A stretch of DNA of 64,000 nt from Bacillota bacterium (lineage in GTDB: Bacteria; Bacillota_A; Clostridia; Lachnospirales; Lachnospiraceae): assembly GCA_023407175.1 (NCBI GenBank), contig JAEYMU010000030.1, positions 62,001 through 126,000 of the forward strand, written 5' to 3'. Made by a program: the position numbers and the translations under genes. Shown piece by piece: positions 27,168-35,775 of this stretch (its first letter is position 1; each line of letters opens with the position of its first letter). The notes beneath the pieces were generated by a model. The model was not told where the DNA came from and searched no databases. It was given only the letters and a program-made list of their open reading frames with translations.

Positions 27168-28334
27168 TTACAGGTTCGGAGTAGTCGTAACCGCGACAAT
27201 TGTAATTGACAGAAGAAACAGTACCGCTCCGACAAAAACCGCATTAAGCAGCATGGATGCCGATTTGGCGGATGCGCTGATACACTCGATAAACCGCTTA
27301 TCGGAGATGGGCTGCAGGGCTGCGCTTCCAATTTTATAGATAATAGTAATGATCAAAAGCTTTAACAGCGGAACAGCACACATTACCAGAATTACAATCA
27401 ACCCGGCCACTCCGATGGAATTCTTCAAGAGAACACCAGCACCAAGCACCGTCTCTGTGACTCCCCCCAGGGCATCTCCAACGGCGGGAATTGCCTCTGA
27501 GGCCTTTAGCAGTGTGGAGCGCTTTACCTGATCAGCCACCGGAACAATCAACCCCTGAATTGCATTGAAGCCGATCACAACTGCAAGCAGGCTTTTTAAC
27601 AGCCAGCTGATTGCGGTAGAAAAAAGTCCTGCCAGCTTGGACAGCGTGTCCTCCTTAGACATATTGTTCACCAGCATGATAACCAGATAGAAATTTATCA
27701 TCGGAATTATAACTCTTACAATAATAAAATCCACCAGAGTAATCAGTGCCAACGCTGCTTCATAATACATCAGGGAGGTGGTTGTCCCTGTACAGAAAGC
27801 AACCGACATCAGGTAGGTTGGCACCAGGGCCCTCATAAAATCCAGAATTGAACTTATCGTATCGGCCGCAATCCTTGAGGCCATGATGAAGGAGCTAAGA
27901 AGCAGTCCGAACAGCAGCAGATAGGTAATATAATAGCCTGTCTCCGATACCTGATTATTCTTAAAGGCCATGGACAGATTGGTAAAGAGTGCGGCAATCA
28001 GTGCAATGGTTATAAGGCTTACAAGAGTGCCCATATTGCTTTTTATTTCCTCTCTGACTGCCGTATAGAGCTGTTTTCCGATTGCAGACAGGGAGAGGGG
28101 CTCCTCTCCGCTCATCAGCTTTCCTATGTATCCATTGAAATCAAAATCAGTCTTCCCACCCATAACATCATCTATCACCTCCTGTATCTCTGAATAATCA
28201 TACTCCTGTGTAATATCAGTATTGGTACTGGCTTGTACCTTCCTGTAATTTGTAAAACACAAAACCAATACGATTAATATCAGGACGGTCAATTTTATAT
28301 AAATTATGTGTTTTCCATTTGTATGGCTTCTCAT
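27168..28334 (-). CDS. spoIIIAE: Stage III sporulation protein AE
   Basis: 388 residues. A signal-like N-terminal helix (about 10-27) and seven or so further membrane helices from about residue 100 to the C-terminus, the multi-pass core of the mother-cell SpoIIIA complex. Recognisable family blocks include AVVIGFNAIQGLIVPVADQVKRST (near 255) and PAVGDALGGVTETVLGAGVLLKNSIG (near 290). ATG 28334 follows GGAGG. Confidence 0.93.
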   Translation of the reverse strand: MRSHTNGKHIIYIKLTVLILIVLVLCFTNYRKVQASTNTDITQEYDYSEIQEVIDDVMGGKTDFDFNGYIGKLMSGEEPLSLSAIGKQLYTAVREEIKSNMGTLVSLITIALIAALFTNLSMAFKNNQVSETGYYITYLLLFGLLLSSFIMASRIAADTISSILDFMRALVPTYLMSVAFCTGTTTSLMYYEAALALITLVDFIIVRVIIPMINFYLVIMLVNNMSKEDTLSKLAGLFSTAISWLLKSLLAVVIGFNAIQGLIVPVADQVKRSTLLKASEAIPAVGDALGGVTETVLGAGVLLKNSIGVAGLIVILVMCAVPLLKLLIITIIYKIGSAALQPISDKRFIECISASAKSASMLLNAVFVGAVLFLLSITIVAVTTTPNL

Positions 28335-28391
28335 TCTTTCCTCCGTTCCTACCCATGTCCATCTCGTTTGTGAGAGATCGCACAGGAAATT

Positions 28392-28775
28392 TTATGCCTG
28401 CAAAAAGCTGTTGACAGTGTCCAGTATCGCCAGCATAATCGGCATACTAATTGCCAGAATTGTCAGCTTCCCTACGATTTCTATCTGTTCGCCGACCGCC
28501 TGGTATCCGGAATCCTTACAAAGGGAGGAGGATATCTCAGTAACATAAGTTATGCCGATTATTTTTATCAATATCCCCACATAAGCTTTATTCATCTTTA
28601 TATACCCTTGAAGCTGTTCTATAGCATCCAGAATTATCTGAAGCTTGCTAAACCCCCAGAGTATGATCAATATACAGGCCGCAATACTGATGTAGAGGGA
28701 ATATTCTTCCTTTCCCTTGCGAAATACAATCGCCAGTATCACGACCGTAACACCGATTACAGCAATTTTAATCAT
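28392..28775 (-). CDS. spoIIIAD: Stage III sporulation protein AD
   Basis: 127 residues with four predicted membrane helices (starting IAVIGVTVVILAIVF and SLYISIAACILIILWGF). The signature GIAYVTEFSSSLCKD is seen as IGITYVTEISSSLCKDSGYQAVG near residue 80. A small multi-pass subunit of the SpoIIIA channel, homologous to type III secretion FliQ-like proteins. ATG 28775 follows GGAGG. Confidence 0.93.
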   Translation of the reverse strand: MIKIAVIGVTVVILAIVFRKGKEEYSLYISIAACILIILWGFSKLQIILDAIEQLQGYIKMNKAYVGILIKIIGITYVTEISSSLCKDSGYQAVGEQIEIVGKLTILAISMPIMLAILDTVNSFLQA

Positions 28776-28792
28776 AGAAACCTCCGATCTCC

Positions 28793-28990
28793 TTATACAA
28801 TGTCAAATAATTGCTGTATTGTCACAAAAAGATCAGTAATATGCGGCAACAGCCACAACAACACCAGCACAAGTCCTGCCAGGCTGGTGAGAAATGCCAA
28901 CTCATCCCTGCCTGACTGCTTTAAAATCTGATTTAATATGGAGACCAATATACCCACCACTGCAATCCTTAATATAAAATAGACATCCAT
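28793..28990 (-). CDS. spoIIIAC: Stage III sporulation protein AC
   Basis: 65 residues, two membrane helices with the conserved sequence ILNQILKQSGRDELAFL between them. The family resembles FliQ/SctS export subunits. The start at 28990 follows GGAGG by 8 nt, itself preceded by the hairpin CCGCA..TGCGG (29005-29019). It ends 17 nt before spoIIIAD. Confidence 0.94.
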   Translation of the reverse strand: MDVYFILRIAVVGILVSILNQILKQSGRDELAFLTSLAGLVLVLLWLLPHITDLFVTIQQLFDIV

Positions 28991-29065
28991 CCGTTACCTC
29001 CACCCCGCATGATGTGCGGTTTTTGCTACTGCCCGCGAAAAATCAGATCATAATGATTTAAAATA

Positions 29066-29590
29066 TCAAATCATGATGATAATGATAAAAATTCCCGCCA
29101 TAATACCCAGTGTATTATAAAGGTATGACTTTTCCTTCACTGTCTTAGAGAGCTCCTTAATTTCATCCTCTGTCTGTGCGATAAATAGGTCTATGGTATT
29201 CATCTGCATTTCCTTATCCAAATACCCCATATTCTCCCCGAATTGGATGAGATGCAACTTGTCCTTCTTCGACAAAGAGGTGTCTGTCAGGCTTTTTTGC
29301 ACAGCCTCCTTCCAAACCTCTGAAAAGGTATGGCCGGAAAGCTCCTGTAATCTTGTGCTGACATGCTTGAAAAAAGCACTGTAGTTGCCATTATGTCTTC
29401 TGGTAATCGCACCAATGGCCTCCGGCAGGGGTGTGTTGGCGTAGCGGATATCCCCCCGAAGTAAACCAATCAGCTTACGAAGCTCTTTTAAATCCTCGAT
29501 TCTGCACCTCATCTCATTACTGAAGAAAAAGCCCATTCCGGTGGAAGAAACAATCACCAGAACACAACCGATTATTTTCATAATTAGCAT
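29066..29590 (-). CDS. spoIIIAB: Stage III sporulation protein AB
   Basis: 174 residues. One helix at each end (IIGCVLVIVSSTGMGFFFS at 5-23; LYNTLGIMAGIFIIIIMI at 157-174) with a cytoplasmic helical body between (ELRKLIGLLRGDIRYANTPLPEA). Membrane subunit of the SpoIIIA apparatus, related to type II secretion GspF-like proteins. A hairpin and GGAATGGAGGT precede its ATG. Gap of 75 bp to spoIIIAC. Confidence 0.92.
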   Translation of the reverse strand: MLIMKIIGCVLVIVSSTGMGFFFSNEMRCRIEDLKELRKLIGLLRGDIRYANTPLPEAIGAITRRHNGNYSAFFKHVSTRLQELSGHTFSEVWKEAVQKSLTDTSLSKKDKLHLIQFGENMGYLDKEMQMNTIDLFIAQTEDEIKELSKTVKEKSYLYNTLGIMAGIFIIIIMI

Positions 29591-29672
29591 ATTATTTTAC
29601 CTCCATTCCTACGCATATGAAGCATGTGCAAAGCTTTTGCAGGCACAGGCCTTTCCAGGGAAAGAAACAGGA

Positions 29673-30635
29673 TTATGTTCCCGAATCATACAGGCATTTC
29701 CCATCTGAATCGTAGATTTCCTTCAAATGACCGATTTCCGTTGTATTGTTCAATATAATGAAGCGCTCAAACAGCCTCTTCTTTACCAGATCACTTAGCA
29801 CCGGCTTGCTCTTAATATCTTCAATGGAGCTTCCATGCACCGTAGCAATCAGCTTACAGCCGCAGCCAATGACATAATCAATGGCCTCCAACTCCTCTCT
29901 GGAGCCAATCTCGTCCACTGCGATAATGCGGGGAGACATGGAGCGAATCAGCATCATCATTCCCTTAGCCTTAGGACAGCAATCCAGGATGTCGGTTCGA
30001 ATCCCCAGCTCATTCTGGGGTGTTCCCATATAGCAGGCTCCTATCTCGGAGCGTTCATCCACAACTCCGATGCTCATTCCGGAAAGATATCTGCTGCCAT
30101 TGGAAAGCTGTCTTATGATATCCCGAAGGAGGGTTGTCTTTCCGCACCTGGGCGGTGAAATAATCAGTGTATGCCAGATACCGCTCGCCTGCCGGTCCAC
30201 CAGCCAGGGAAGCACCTGGTCCGCACAGCCCTTCACCTGATGTGCCAGACGGATATTGATGAAGGAAATATGCTTCATCCCCTTTATTGCGTCATCCTCT
30301 ATGATAATTTTACCGGCAATCCCTATTCTGTGACCGCCGCTAATGGTTATAAAGCCCTGCTTGATCTCATCCTCGAAGGCATAGAGGGAATAATTGCTTA
30401 TGTATTCCATTGTTTCGCGGATTTCATTCTTTGTAATCAGGACCGCCTTGGAAGGATTGTCCGTAAATCTGGCGTCCTCGGTGACAAAGGATTCTTTATT
30501 CCCGTATATAATAATCAGGGGTGAATTTATCCGCAGCCGGATTTCCTGTAGCTTGTCAAAATCTATGGCAAGCTTACCAAACACCGTTCTAAGCTTGATG
30601 GAAAAGATTTTTAACAACTCGTCTTTCGTATTCAT
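29673..30635 (-). CDS. spoIIIAA: Stage III sporulation protein AA (ATPase)
   Basis: 320 residues. A secretion-type (PilB/VirB11-like) ATPase: Walker A PPRCGKTTLLRD (near 155-166), Walker B IIAVDEIG (near 232), and an Arg-rich region IGVVDERSEIGACYMG near 185. It is the energising cytoplasmic subunit of the SpoIIIA channel. ATG 30635 follows GGGAG, with the hairpin GCCGCC-TTT-GGCGGC (30650-30664) immediately before. It is the first gene of the spoIIIA operon. Confidence 0.94.
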   Translation of the reverse strand: MNTKDELLKIFSIKLRTVFGKLAIDFDKLQEIRLRINSPLIIIYGNKESFVTEDARFTDNPSKAVLITKNEIRETMEYISNYSLYAFEDEIKQGFITISGGHRIGIAGKIIIEDDAIKGMKHISFINIRLAHQVKGCADQVLPWLVDRQASGIWHTLIISPPRCGKTTLLRDIIRQLSNGSRYLSGMSIGVVDERSEIGACYMGTPQNELGIRTDILDCCPKAKGMMMLIRSMSPRIIAVDEIGSREELEAIDYVIGCGCKLIATVHGSSIEDIKSKPVLSDLVKKRLFERFIILNNTTEIGHLKEIYDSDGKCLYDSGT

Positions 30636-30664
30636 AGTGGCTCCCGAACGCCGCCTTTGGCGGC

Positions 30665-30939
30665 TCTTAAATCAGGGGTGTGAAAATTGATTTTTATTTT
30701 CACATTTGCTCCCTCCTCTCCATACTCAGAGCTTATCCACGCTCTGTTAGAACAATATATTCCTTTGGCAAGAAAATATTCCCCTCGAATGAAAGAGAAT
30801 GAAAAAAACACATTCTGCCAAAACTCCGCCAGAAATAGTTTGCAAAATCCAATGGGTTATATTATTCTGTTTGTAATATGGGAATGCATTTGATAAATAT
30901 GGAGGCATCCCTGCCAACCTATAAGTAAAATGAGGTATT
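30665..30939. other. Divergent intergenic region spoIIIAA / aroE
   Basis: It holds the upstream leader of spoIIIAA. An inverted repeat GTGAAAAT / ATTTTCAC (30680-30703) lies 45 bp before the spoIIIAA start. Further up, minus-strand GAATATT and ATATATT with a 14-nt spacer loosely resemble a sigma-E promoter, as expected for a mother-cell operon, but the match is weak. No gene is seen here; a 70-codon minus-strand frame lacks a ribosome-binding site. Confidence 0.35.
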
Positions 30940-31014
30940 AGTTTGAAAGTACCTTTCAAACTATTGATTAGTGCATATCACTAGCAGGCTTGTGATATGC
31001 GGAAGGGTGTAACA
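30940..31014 (+). promoter_or_regulatory. Two-hairpin leader of aroE (shared with queA)
   Basis: Hairpin 1 is GTTTGAAAG-TAC-CTTTCAAAC (30941-30961). Hairpin 2 is GCATATCACTAG-CAGG-CTTGTGATATGC (30973-31000). The tail GGAAGGGTGTAACA (14 nt) leads to the aroE ATG and contains the ribosome-binding site. The same two hairpins, with the same loop CAGG and the same 14-nt tail length, precede queA on the other strand. Confidence 0.65.
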
Positions 31015-31806
31015 ATGAGATACGGATTAATCGGAGAAAAATTAGGACACAGCTATTCGAAAATCATACATGAGAAGATTGCAGATTATACCTATGATCT
31101 GATTCCCCTGACCAGGGAAGAATTTGTCCCCTTTATGGAAAAGAAGGATTTTACCGCAATTAATGTGACCATTCCTTATAAGCAGGAGGTAATCCCCTAT
31201 CTGGATGAATTACATCCCTTAGCCAGGGAAATTGGAGCTGTTAATACAATTGTCAACCGGTCCGGTCATTATATCGGATACAATACCGATTTCTACGGCT
31301 TTGAATATATGCTGACCCATAACCATATTGAAATTAACGGTAAGAAATGTCTTGTACTTGGAAACGGAGGTACCTCACACACCGTCCGCGCCGTACTGAA
31401 GCATCTGGGTGCTTCGGAGCTTCTGGTAGTAAGCAGGAGTGCGGGCAAGGAAGCTTTCGACGAGAACGAAACCTGCCGGTCCGTTACCTATGAGGATTGC
31501 TATGCCCTGCATACGGATGCCCAGGTAATCGTCAACACAACGCCCCTGGGCATGTTTCCCAATGTGGATGCCTCTCCCATTGATCTTACGGTCTTTACCA
31601 AGTGTGAAGCTGTCATTGATGTAATATTCAATCCGCAAAAAACCAAGCTCACCCTGCAGGCAGAGGAGCTTGGCATTAAGGCTGTTAATGGGCTTGAGAT
31701 GCTGGTAGCCCAGGCAAAGCAGGCAATTGAACATTTTCTTGATAAAAAGCTGGAGGATAGGATTATTGACGAGGTATACCGGGAATTGCTAATACTGATA
31801 TCCTGA
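31015..31806 (+). CDS. aroE: Shikimate dehydrogenase
   Basis: 263 residues. NADPH-dependent reduction of 3-dehydroshikimate to shikimate. Substrate site: GEKLGHSYSKIIHEK (about 7-21) and NVTIPYKQEVIPYLDEL with the catalytic Lys (about 60-76), AVNTIVN, and YNTDFYGF. The NADP fold has VLGNGGTSHTVRAVL (about 122-136), and the C-terminus has NGLEMLVAQAKQAIE. The start is ATG 31015 after GGAAGGG; an in-frame ATG at 30997 lies inside the leader hairpin. Its neighbour is not another aro gene, although aroQ/aroK lie 7 kb away. Confidence 0.94.
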   Translation: MRYGLIGEKLGHSYSKIIHEKIADYTYDLIPLTREEFVPFMEKKDFTAINVTIPYKQEVIPYLDELHPLAREIGAVNTIVNRSGHYIGYNTDFYGFEYMLTHNHIEINGKKCLVLGNGGTSHTVRAVLKHLGASELLVVSRSAGKEAFDENETCRSVTYEDCYALHTDAQVIVNTTPLGMFPNVDASPIDLTVFTKCEAVIDVIFNPQKTKLTLQAEELGIKAVNGLEMLVAQAKQAIEHFLDKKLEDRIIDEVYRELLILIS

Positions 31807-31842
31807 TCAGGATTATACGTATGCGTAAGGGCTTACTATCTC

Positions 31843-32043
31843 CTACAAAATATTCGGATTCAGATATCTGTTTTTCCCTTGGGTTTTGTTCTTCCAGTTG
31901 ATTGCCTGCTTTGGACATGATTGCAGACATCCCATGCAGAATTCACAATGATGGAGCCATTGCGGCCTGCCCTCTGTAAGTACAACATTATTCACGCTGC
32001 AGGCTTTGGCACATTTTCCACAGCTTATACAGCTGTCATTCAC
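31843..32043 (-). pseudogene. 4Fe-4S ferredoxin part of a frameshifted EFR1-type gene
   Basis: 66 codons with two 4Fe-4S motifs, CISCGKCAKAC and CEFCMGCLQSCP. This is the C-terminal half of the EFR1 family (flavodoxin plus ferredoxin in one chain). The frame overlaps the end of the flavodoxin frame by 4 bp, beginning at a GTG. Restoring one T in the run at 32047-32049 (GCTTTACA to GCTTTTACA) fuses both parts as ..DKAFTVNDSC, the usual junction in the family. Without that T the ferredoxin could only be made by re-initiation or frameshifting. Confidence 0.75.
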
Positions 32044-32603
32044 TGTAAAGCCTTATCCTTACCGGGATATTTTGTAACAACTGCTTTATTAATTATTCTT
32101 CCCAGCCAGGCGTCAATTAAATATTTGCTATGCTCAAAGCGCTTCTGTTCCTTCCTTTTTACAATTTCAGCAATTGTTTCAATTTTATCCTGAGCCTTTT
32201 GGAACAACTCTTCCTGCTTTTCCTTGGAAAGAGCATTGAATATCAAAAGATAATTTTCCGGCATAATGATGAAAAAACCTGCTCCAAGACGTTTCCCCTG
32301 CACCTTCAGCCGGTCGTTCACCTGATGCAGGGAAGCTCCCTGAGTGCCTCCGCAGGTGGCTATGGCGTAAACGTAAGTTTCCTTATCAATATGTACTTTC
32401 GTCAAAAAGTTCCTTACTATATTGGGAATTCCCCAAAAATAAGTGGGAAATACAATCCCGGCCGTCTCAAAGCCGGTCAGGCTTCTTTCCTTGTAATCCG
32501 CCATACTGATCACTTCACAGTCCTTTAAGCGGTCTGACAAATCTCTTGCCACCTGATAACTATTGCCTGTTCCACTGAAATAAATAATCGCATGCTTTTT
32601 CAT
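32040..32603 (-). pseudogene. Flavodoxin part of a frameshifted EFR1-type gene
   Basis: 187 codons. An FMN-binding flavodoxin-like domain with the phosphate loop FSGTGNSYQVARDL (residues 8-21), PTYFWGIPNIVRNFL (near 53) and IATCGGTQGASLHQV (near 81). Ends prematurely at LQ-stop just where the ferredoxin half should follow. Probably an electron-transfer protein of the cytoplasm. The true start is ATG 32603 (MKKHAII) after ATGGAGGTAAAG; the ATG in that ribosome-binding site is not the start. A GATGC..GCATC hairpin (32616-32635) precedes it. An ArsR regulator gene lies upstream in the same direction. Confidence 0.8.
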
Positions 32604-32761
32604 CTTTACCTCCATGATGCCACTTTTGCAGCATCCAAATAATGATATTCAACCGATTCTATGGTATATTGGTCATGCTTGCTCCCTATGCAGAACATAC
32701 TTTTACATTTTGACATCTATCGAACTATTGTCGTATTTTTTTCGGGAACTCCTCTTTCGAT

Positions 32762-33055
32762 TTATTCCCGAAGCTTAAATTCCCCGCTTATTTCCTCAAT
32801 TATCTTTTCATTCACCGTTGCGACTAAGAATTTACCGTTTTTCCTGGTGGTAATTAATCCTGCATCGCTTAGCTCCTTTAGATGATGGGATATGGTAGGT
32901 GCTCCAATACATAGATTTTGCATAATTTTCTGCATGATGCAATCACATCCGGCATCAAAATCCTTTTGATTATATTTCAAGATGCTTAAGAAAATTTCCA
33001 GCCGGTTTTCATTGGACAGTGCCTTATGAATTCTCGCTAACTGTTTTGTATCCAT
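32762..33055 (-). CDS. ArsR-family winged-helix repressor
   Basis: 97 residues. LARIHKALSNENRLEIFLSIL (6-26), then the recognition helix GAPTISHHLKELSDAGLITTRKNGKFLVATV (about 55-85). Cysteines in DAGCDCIMQKIMQNLC (about 37-52) could bind a metal or sense redox state. ATG 33055 follows GAGG by 5 nt; the frame is open upstream without a site. It precedes the flavodoxin-ferredoxin gene on the same strand and may control it. Confidence 0.85.
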   Translation of the reverse strand: MDTKQLARIHKALSNENRLEIFLSILKYNQKDFDAGCDCIMQKIMQNLCIGAPTISHHLKELSDAGLITTRKNGKFLVATVNEKIIEEISGEFKLRE

Positions 33056-33196
33056 AGAAACCTCATTTCGATATTTATCAAACTGTGATAATATCAAAAT
33101 AACATCATCACCAATTAAAGTCAACTGTATATTAAATTAATTCAGCATATCAATCATCGTCAACATTACCCCTGACGTGATGACAGTTTTTAGTCA

Positions 33197-33225
33197 TTGA
33201 CTTATATGCTAAATATTTGTATAAT
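33197..33225 (+). promoter_or_regulatory. Promoter of the guanidine riboswitch-gdx unit
   Basis: TTGACT (33197-33202) and TATAAT (33220-33225) with a 17-nt spacer, about 35 bp before the riboswitch. A near-consensus sigma-A promoter. Confidence 0.85.
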
Positions 33226-33259
33226 AATTTTTGGTATTCCAATTTATATAAAAAATTGT

Positions 33260-33380
33260 TTTCTAGGGTTCCGCAGTTTAACTGGTCTGTGACCGAGAGA
33301 AAACCGCAGCTTTATAGCTGCGTCACGGAGGGACAAAAGCCCGGGAGATATCAACTCGATATCTTCCAGGCTTATTTTTT
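33260..33380 (+). ncRNA. Guanidine-I (ykkC) riboswitch with terminator
   Basis: The conserved ykkC core elements are present in order: CTAGGGTTCCG (33263-33273), CTGGTCTGTGACCGAGAGA (33282-33300), a variable stem CGCAGC..GCTGCG, then TCACGGAGGGACAAAAGCCC and GGGAGA (33322-33347). A terminator follows: AAGCC..GGCTT around GGGAGATATC / GATATCTTCC, with TTTTTTT at 33374-33380. Guanidine binding should favour the aptamer over the terminator and turn on gdx. Confidence 0.9.
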
Positions 33381-33398
33381 TGCTGACGGAGGGATAAT

Positions 33399-33716
33399 AT
33401 GGCTTGGATTTATTTAATCATAGCAGGAGTTTTTGAAGTAATATGGGCAATCGGACTGAAGTATTCGGAAGGCTTTACAAAGCTATTGCCCTCTTTCATT
33501 ACATTGGGTGGTATGATAATCAGCTTTTATTTACTGTCACTTGCGACCAAAGCTCTCCCAATCGGTACCGCTTATGCGGTATGGACTGGAATCGGAGCAT
33601 TGGGCACAGTATTATTGGGCATTGTCATTTTTCATGAATCACTTAGCATACCAAGACTTTTATTTCTTCTTTTCATATTGGTAGGTATATTAGGACTTAA
33701 ATTTACTTCCAGCTAA
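33399..33716 (+). CDS. gdx: Guanidinium exporter, SMR family
   Basis: 105 residues, four membrane helices. SMR family of the SugE/Gdx subtype: MAWIYLIIAGVFEVIWAIGLK with the proton- and substrate-binding Glu near residue 13, and the AYAVWTGIGALGT-type motif of helix 3 (about 58-70). Works as an antiparallel dimer, exchanging guanidinium for protons. The guanidine-I riboswitch directly upstream makes guanidinium the expected substrate rather than general drugs. ATG 33399 follows GGAGG by 7 nt; a terminator follows the gene. Confidence 0.93.
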   Translation: MAWIYLIIAGVFEVIWAIGLKYSEGFTKLLPSFITLGGMIISFYLLSLATKALPIGTAYAVWTGIGALGTVLLGIVIFHESLSIPRLLFLLFILVGILGLKFTSS

Positions 33717-33738
33717 ATGACGGTTCTGGAGCTGCAAC

Positions 33739-33778
33739 GCCTCCCGGAAATTATATGGTATGGAGGCTTGCTTTTATT
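33739..33778 (+). terminator. Terminator of gdx
   Basis: GCCTCC (33739-33744) pairs with GGAGGC (33762-33767), then TTGCTTTTATTATT. Lies 22 bp past the gdx stop and ends at the converging lipoprotein gene. Confidence 0.65.
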
Positions 33779-33779
33779 A

Positions 33780-34730
33780 TTATTGTATGAATTGGAATAC
33801 CTTGATGGTTTTATCCTTCGCATCAGATAAGGTTAACAAAGTACCCTCACGATTCAAGTAAATAAAGCCAGGTCCCCCCTCAACAATCAGTTCATTCTTC
33901 ACCCAGGAATCACCGCCATCCACTGTGCTCAAATAATAATATCCCTTATCCTCCTCATTTTCAAGAAAGGCAACGATCTGAAAGGTTTGCGGATCATCAA
34001 CATGCAGCTCAACAGTCGGACAAACAAGAAGCTTCAGTCCCTTTATCCCCAAGTCCTTTTCCGTCCATACGATGCCCTCATCCAAGGTCTGGTATAGTTT
34101 ACCTTCAGTGCTTAGGAGATACCCCTCTGTTTTACTGCTTAGCCAGATTGCACTGATATCCGATAAACTCTGCGGTACCTCCAGGCTCTTCCATAGCTGT
34201 CCGCCATCCGTTGTATAGCCGATTTCTTTTCGGTTCGCTATCCAGCCGGTATTCCTGTCGATAAAGCTTAGATACCTGCAATGTTCATTTTTCATATCAC
34301 CAAACTTAGGTAATTCCTCCCAACTTGCTCCCCCATCAACAGAGGCCCTCACTTCTGAATAATTTGCCGCTATATACGCATTATTTTCATCAATAATCTC
34401 CAAACCGGCAATACAATCCGATTTATTTGTACCGGGTGTCCAGGTTTCTCCTCCATCAACGGTATAATGCAAGACTCCAAACTGATAGGTCGAAATTCCA
34501 AAGCTATCATTGAAAAAACCGGTAAACCTGCTTTGAAAGCCTTTTTCTCCAGGATCTACTTCCTTAACCAGCTCCCAGGATAAGGATTTACTGATTTCTG
34601 TGACAGCACTATTACTTACTGCCTCTTTTTCTGTTTTCACTTCCTCATCATTCTGATTTTTACACCCTTGCAACGTGCAGCACAAAACAAGAGCAAGTAC
34701 AATGACAGAAAGTCCAAATCTTAACTTCAC
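33780..34730 (-). CDS. BNR/YCF48-like repeat lipoprotein
   Basis: 316 residues. Lipoprotein signal (about 1-23; TLQGC lipobox) and a beta-propeller-like body with Asp-box repeats of the S/T-x-D-G-G-x-x-W type: YTVDGGETW, ASVDGGASW, YTTDGGQLW, QTLDEGIVW, STVDGGDSW. This resembles photosystem-stability-factor (YCF48-like) and sialidase-type propellers. It is exposed on the outer membrane face, possibly as a binding or assembly protein. No catalytic residues could be assigned. It stands alone, convergent with gdx. Confidence 0.75.
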   Translation of the reverse strand: MKLRFGLSVIVLALVLCCTLQGCKNQNDEEVKTEKEAVSNSAVTEISKSLSWELVKEVDPGEKGFQSRFTGFFNDSFGISTYQFGVLHYTVDGGETWTPGTNKSDCIAGLEIIDENNAYIAANYSEVRASVDGGASWEELPKFGDMKNEHCRYLSFIDRNTGWIANRKEIGYTTDGGQLWKSLEVPQSLSDISAIWLSSKTEGYLLSTEGKLYQTLDEGIVWTEKDLGIKGLKLLVCPTVELHVDDPQTFQIVAFLENEEDKGYYYLSTVDGGDSWVKNELIVEGGPGFIYLNREGTLLTLSDAKDKTIKVFQFIQ

Positions 34731-34822
34731 AATAGAGCACCTCCTTTAAAGTACTTTAATCATATATAGAAAGGAGTGCTGTTAAAATCATATATTATAA
34801 ATAAAAATTATCAAATTATCAA

Positions 34823-35740
34823 TTAATAGGAACCAAACTTTTTTCTATACTCTCCAGGCGGGCATTTCATATATTCCCGAAACACCTTATTAAAATGAGT
34901 CATGTTATGAAAGCCTACCCTTTCCATAATTACAGCCACATTCAAATGTGTATCACGAAGCATACCGGCTGCGATTTCTACTCTGGTCTTTAAAATATAA
35001 CTGATTATCGAATAACCGGTAGCATTTTTAAATTCCTTTGACAAGGTTGTCCTATTCGTGCTAAATTTTTTCATTATGTCATTAATCGTTATTTTGTTCC
35101 TATAGTTGTTATGAATATAGAGTAATATATCATCTGCTGAAAATCTTGGCCTGATGCTCTCATTTTCCATTCTTTCTTTATAATAATTAAATGTACGTTC
35201 AACCAGAAAAAGTAATTCAATCAGATAGGATCTGGTTAGACATGGCCATGAATCATTCTGAATGAAAAGGAGTTCCTTGAGATTTAATAGAATATCCTTT
35301 ACCCTTTTACCCGTATCCGAATAATTTTCTTTCAAATTTATGTAGCTCTTGTTTTGTACAATAAAAGGTAATATGAATTGCCTGTCCTGTAAATCAGATA
35401 TGGATAATCCTTCATTGCTGTTTATTTTATCCAGAGTAAACCTATTATTAATTGCAGTAGGTAGAAAGCATAATAACTGCATTTTTAATCCTGATATATC
35501 AGCCTCAGATACATTGTCTTTCTCATTCAGACACAAACAGGTATATGGTAAAATTGCAATTTTATTATTATTAATCCTTATGCTGCCTATCCCCTCTTCA
35601 ATTAAAACCAGTCGATAGCAGCTTCTGTGATTTGTCGAATACAGTCTATCTATCGTCTCATAATAATTAATCGGAATCGTGTAGTTCTGATAATAATTTA
35701 TCCCTCTTGTTCCAATCACAAGCTCACCAGCTTTCATCAT
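34823..35740 (-). CDS. AraC-family transcriptional regulator
   Basis: 305 residues. N-terminal cupin-like sensor region (about 1-150) and a C-terminal double HTH (about 205-303: ITINDIMKKFSTNRTTLSKEFKNATGYSIISYI, then VAVIMERVGFHNMTHFNKVFREYMKCPPGEYRKKF). It directly follows the tautomerase gene (35-bp gap), so it likely responds to or controls metabolism of that enzyme's substrate. ATG 35740 follows AGAGGAA. Effector unknown. Confidence 0.88.
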   Translation of the reverse strand: MMKAGELVIGTRGINYYQNYTIPINYYETIDRLYSTNHRSCYRLVLIEEGIGSIRINNNKIAILPYTCLCLNEKDNVSEADISGLKMQLLCFLPTAINNRFTLDKINSNEGLSISDLQDRQFILPFIVQNKSYINLKENYSDTGKRVKDILLNLKELLFIQNDSWPCLTRSYLIELLFLVERTFNYYKERMENESIRPRFSADDILLYIHNNYRNKITINDIMKKFSTNRTTLSKEFKNATGYSIISYILKTRVEIAAGMLRDTHLNVAVIMERVGFHNMTHFNKVFREYMKCPPGEYRKKFGSY

Positions 35741-35775
35741 TTCCTCTGCTCATAATTCAATAAACAATTCCAGGC

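Noticed and set aside
30747..30959. 70-codon minus-strand frame between spoIIIAA and aroE
   Set aside because: No ribosome-binding site, overlaps the aroE leader hairpin and has no recognisable domain.
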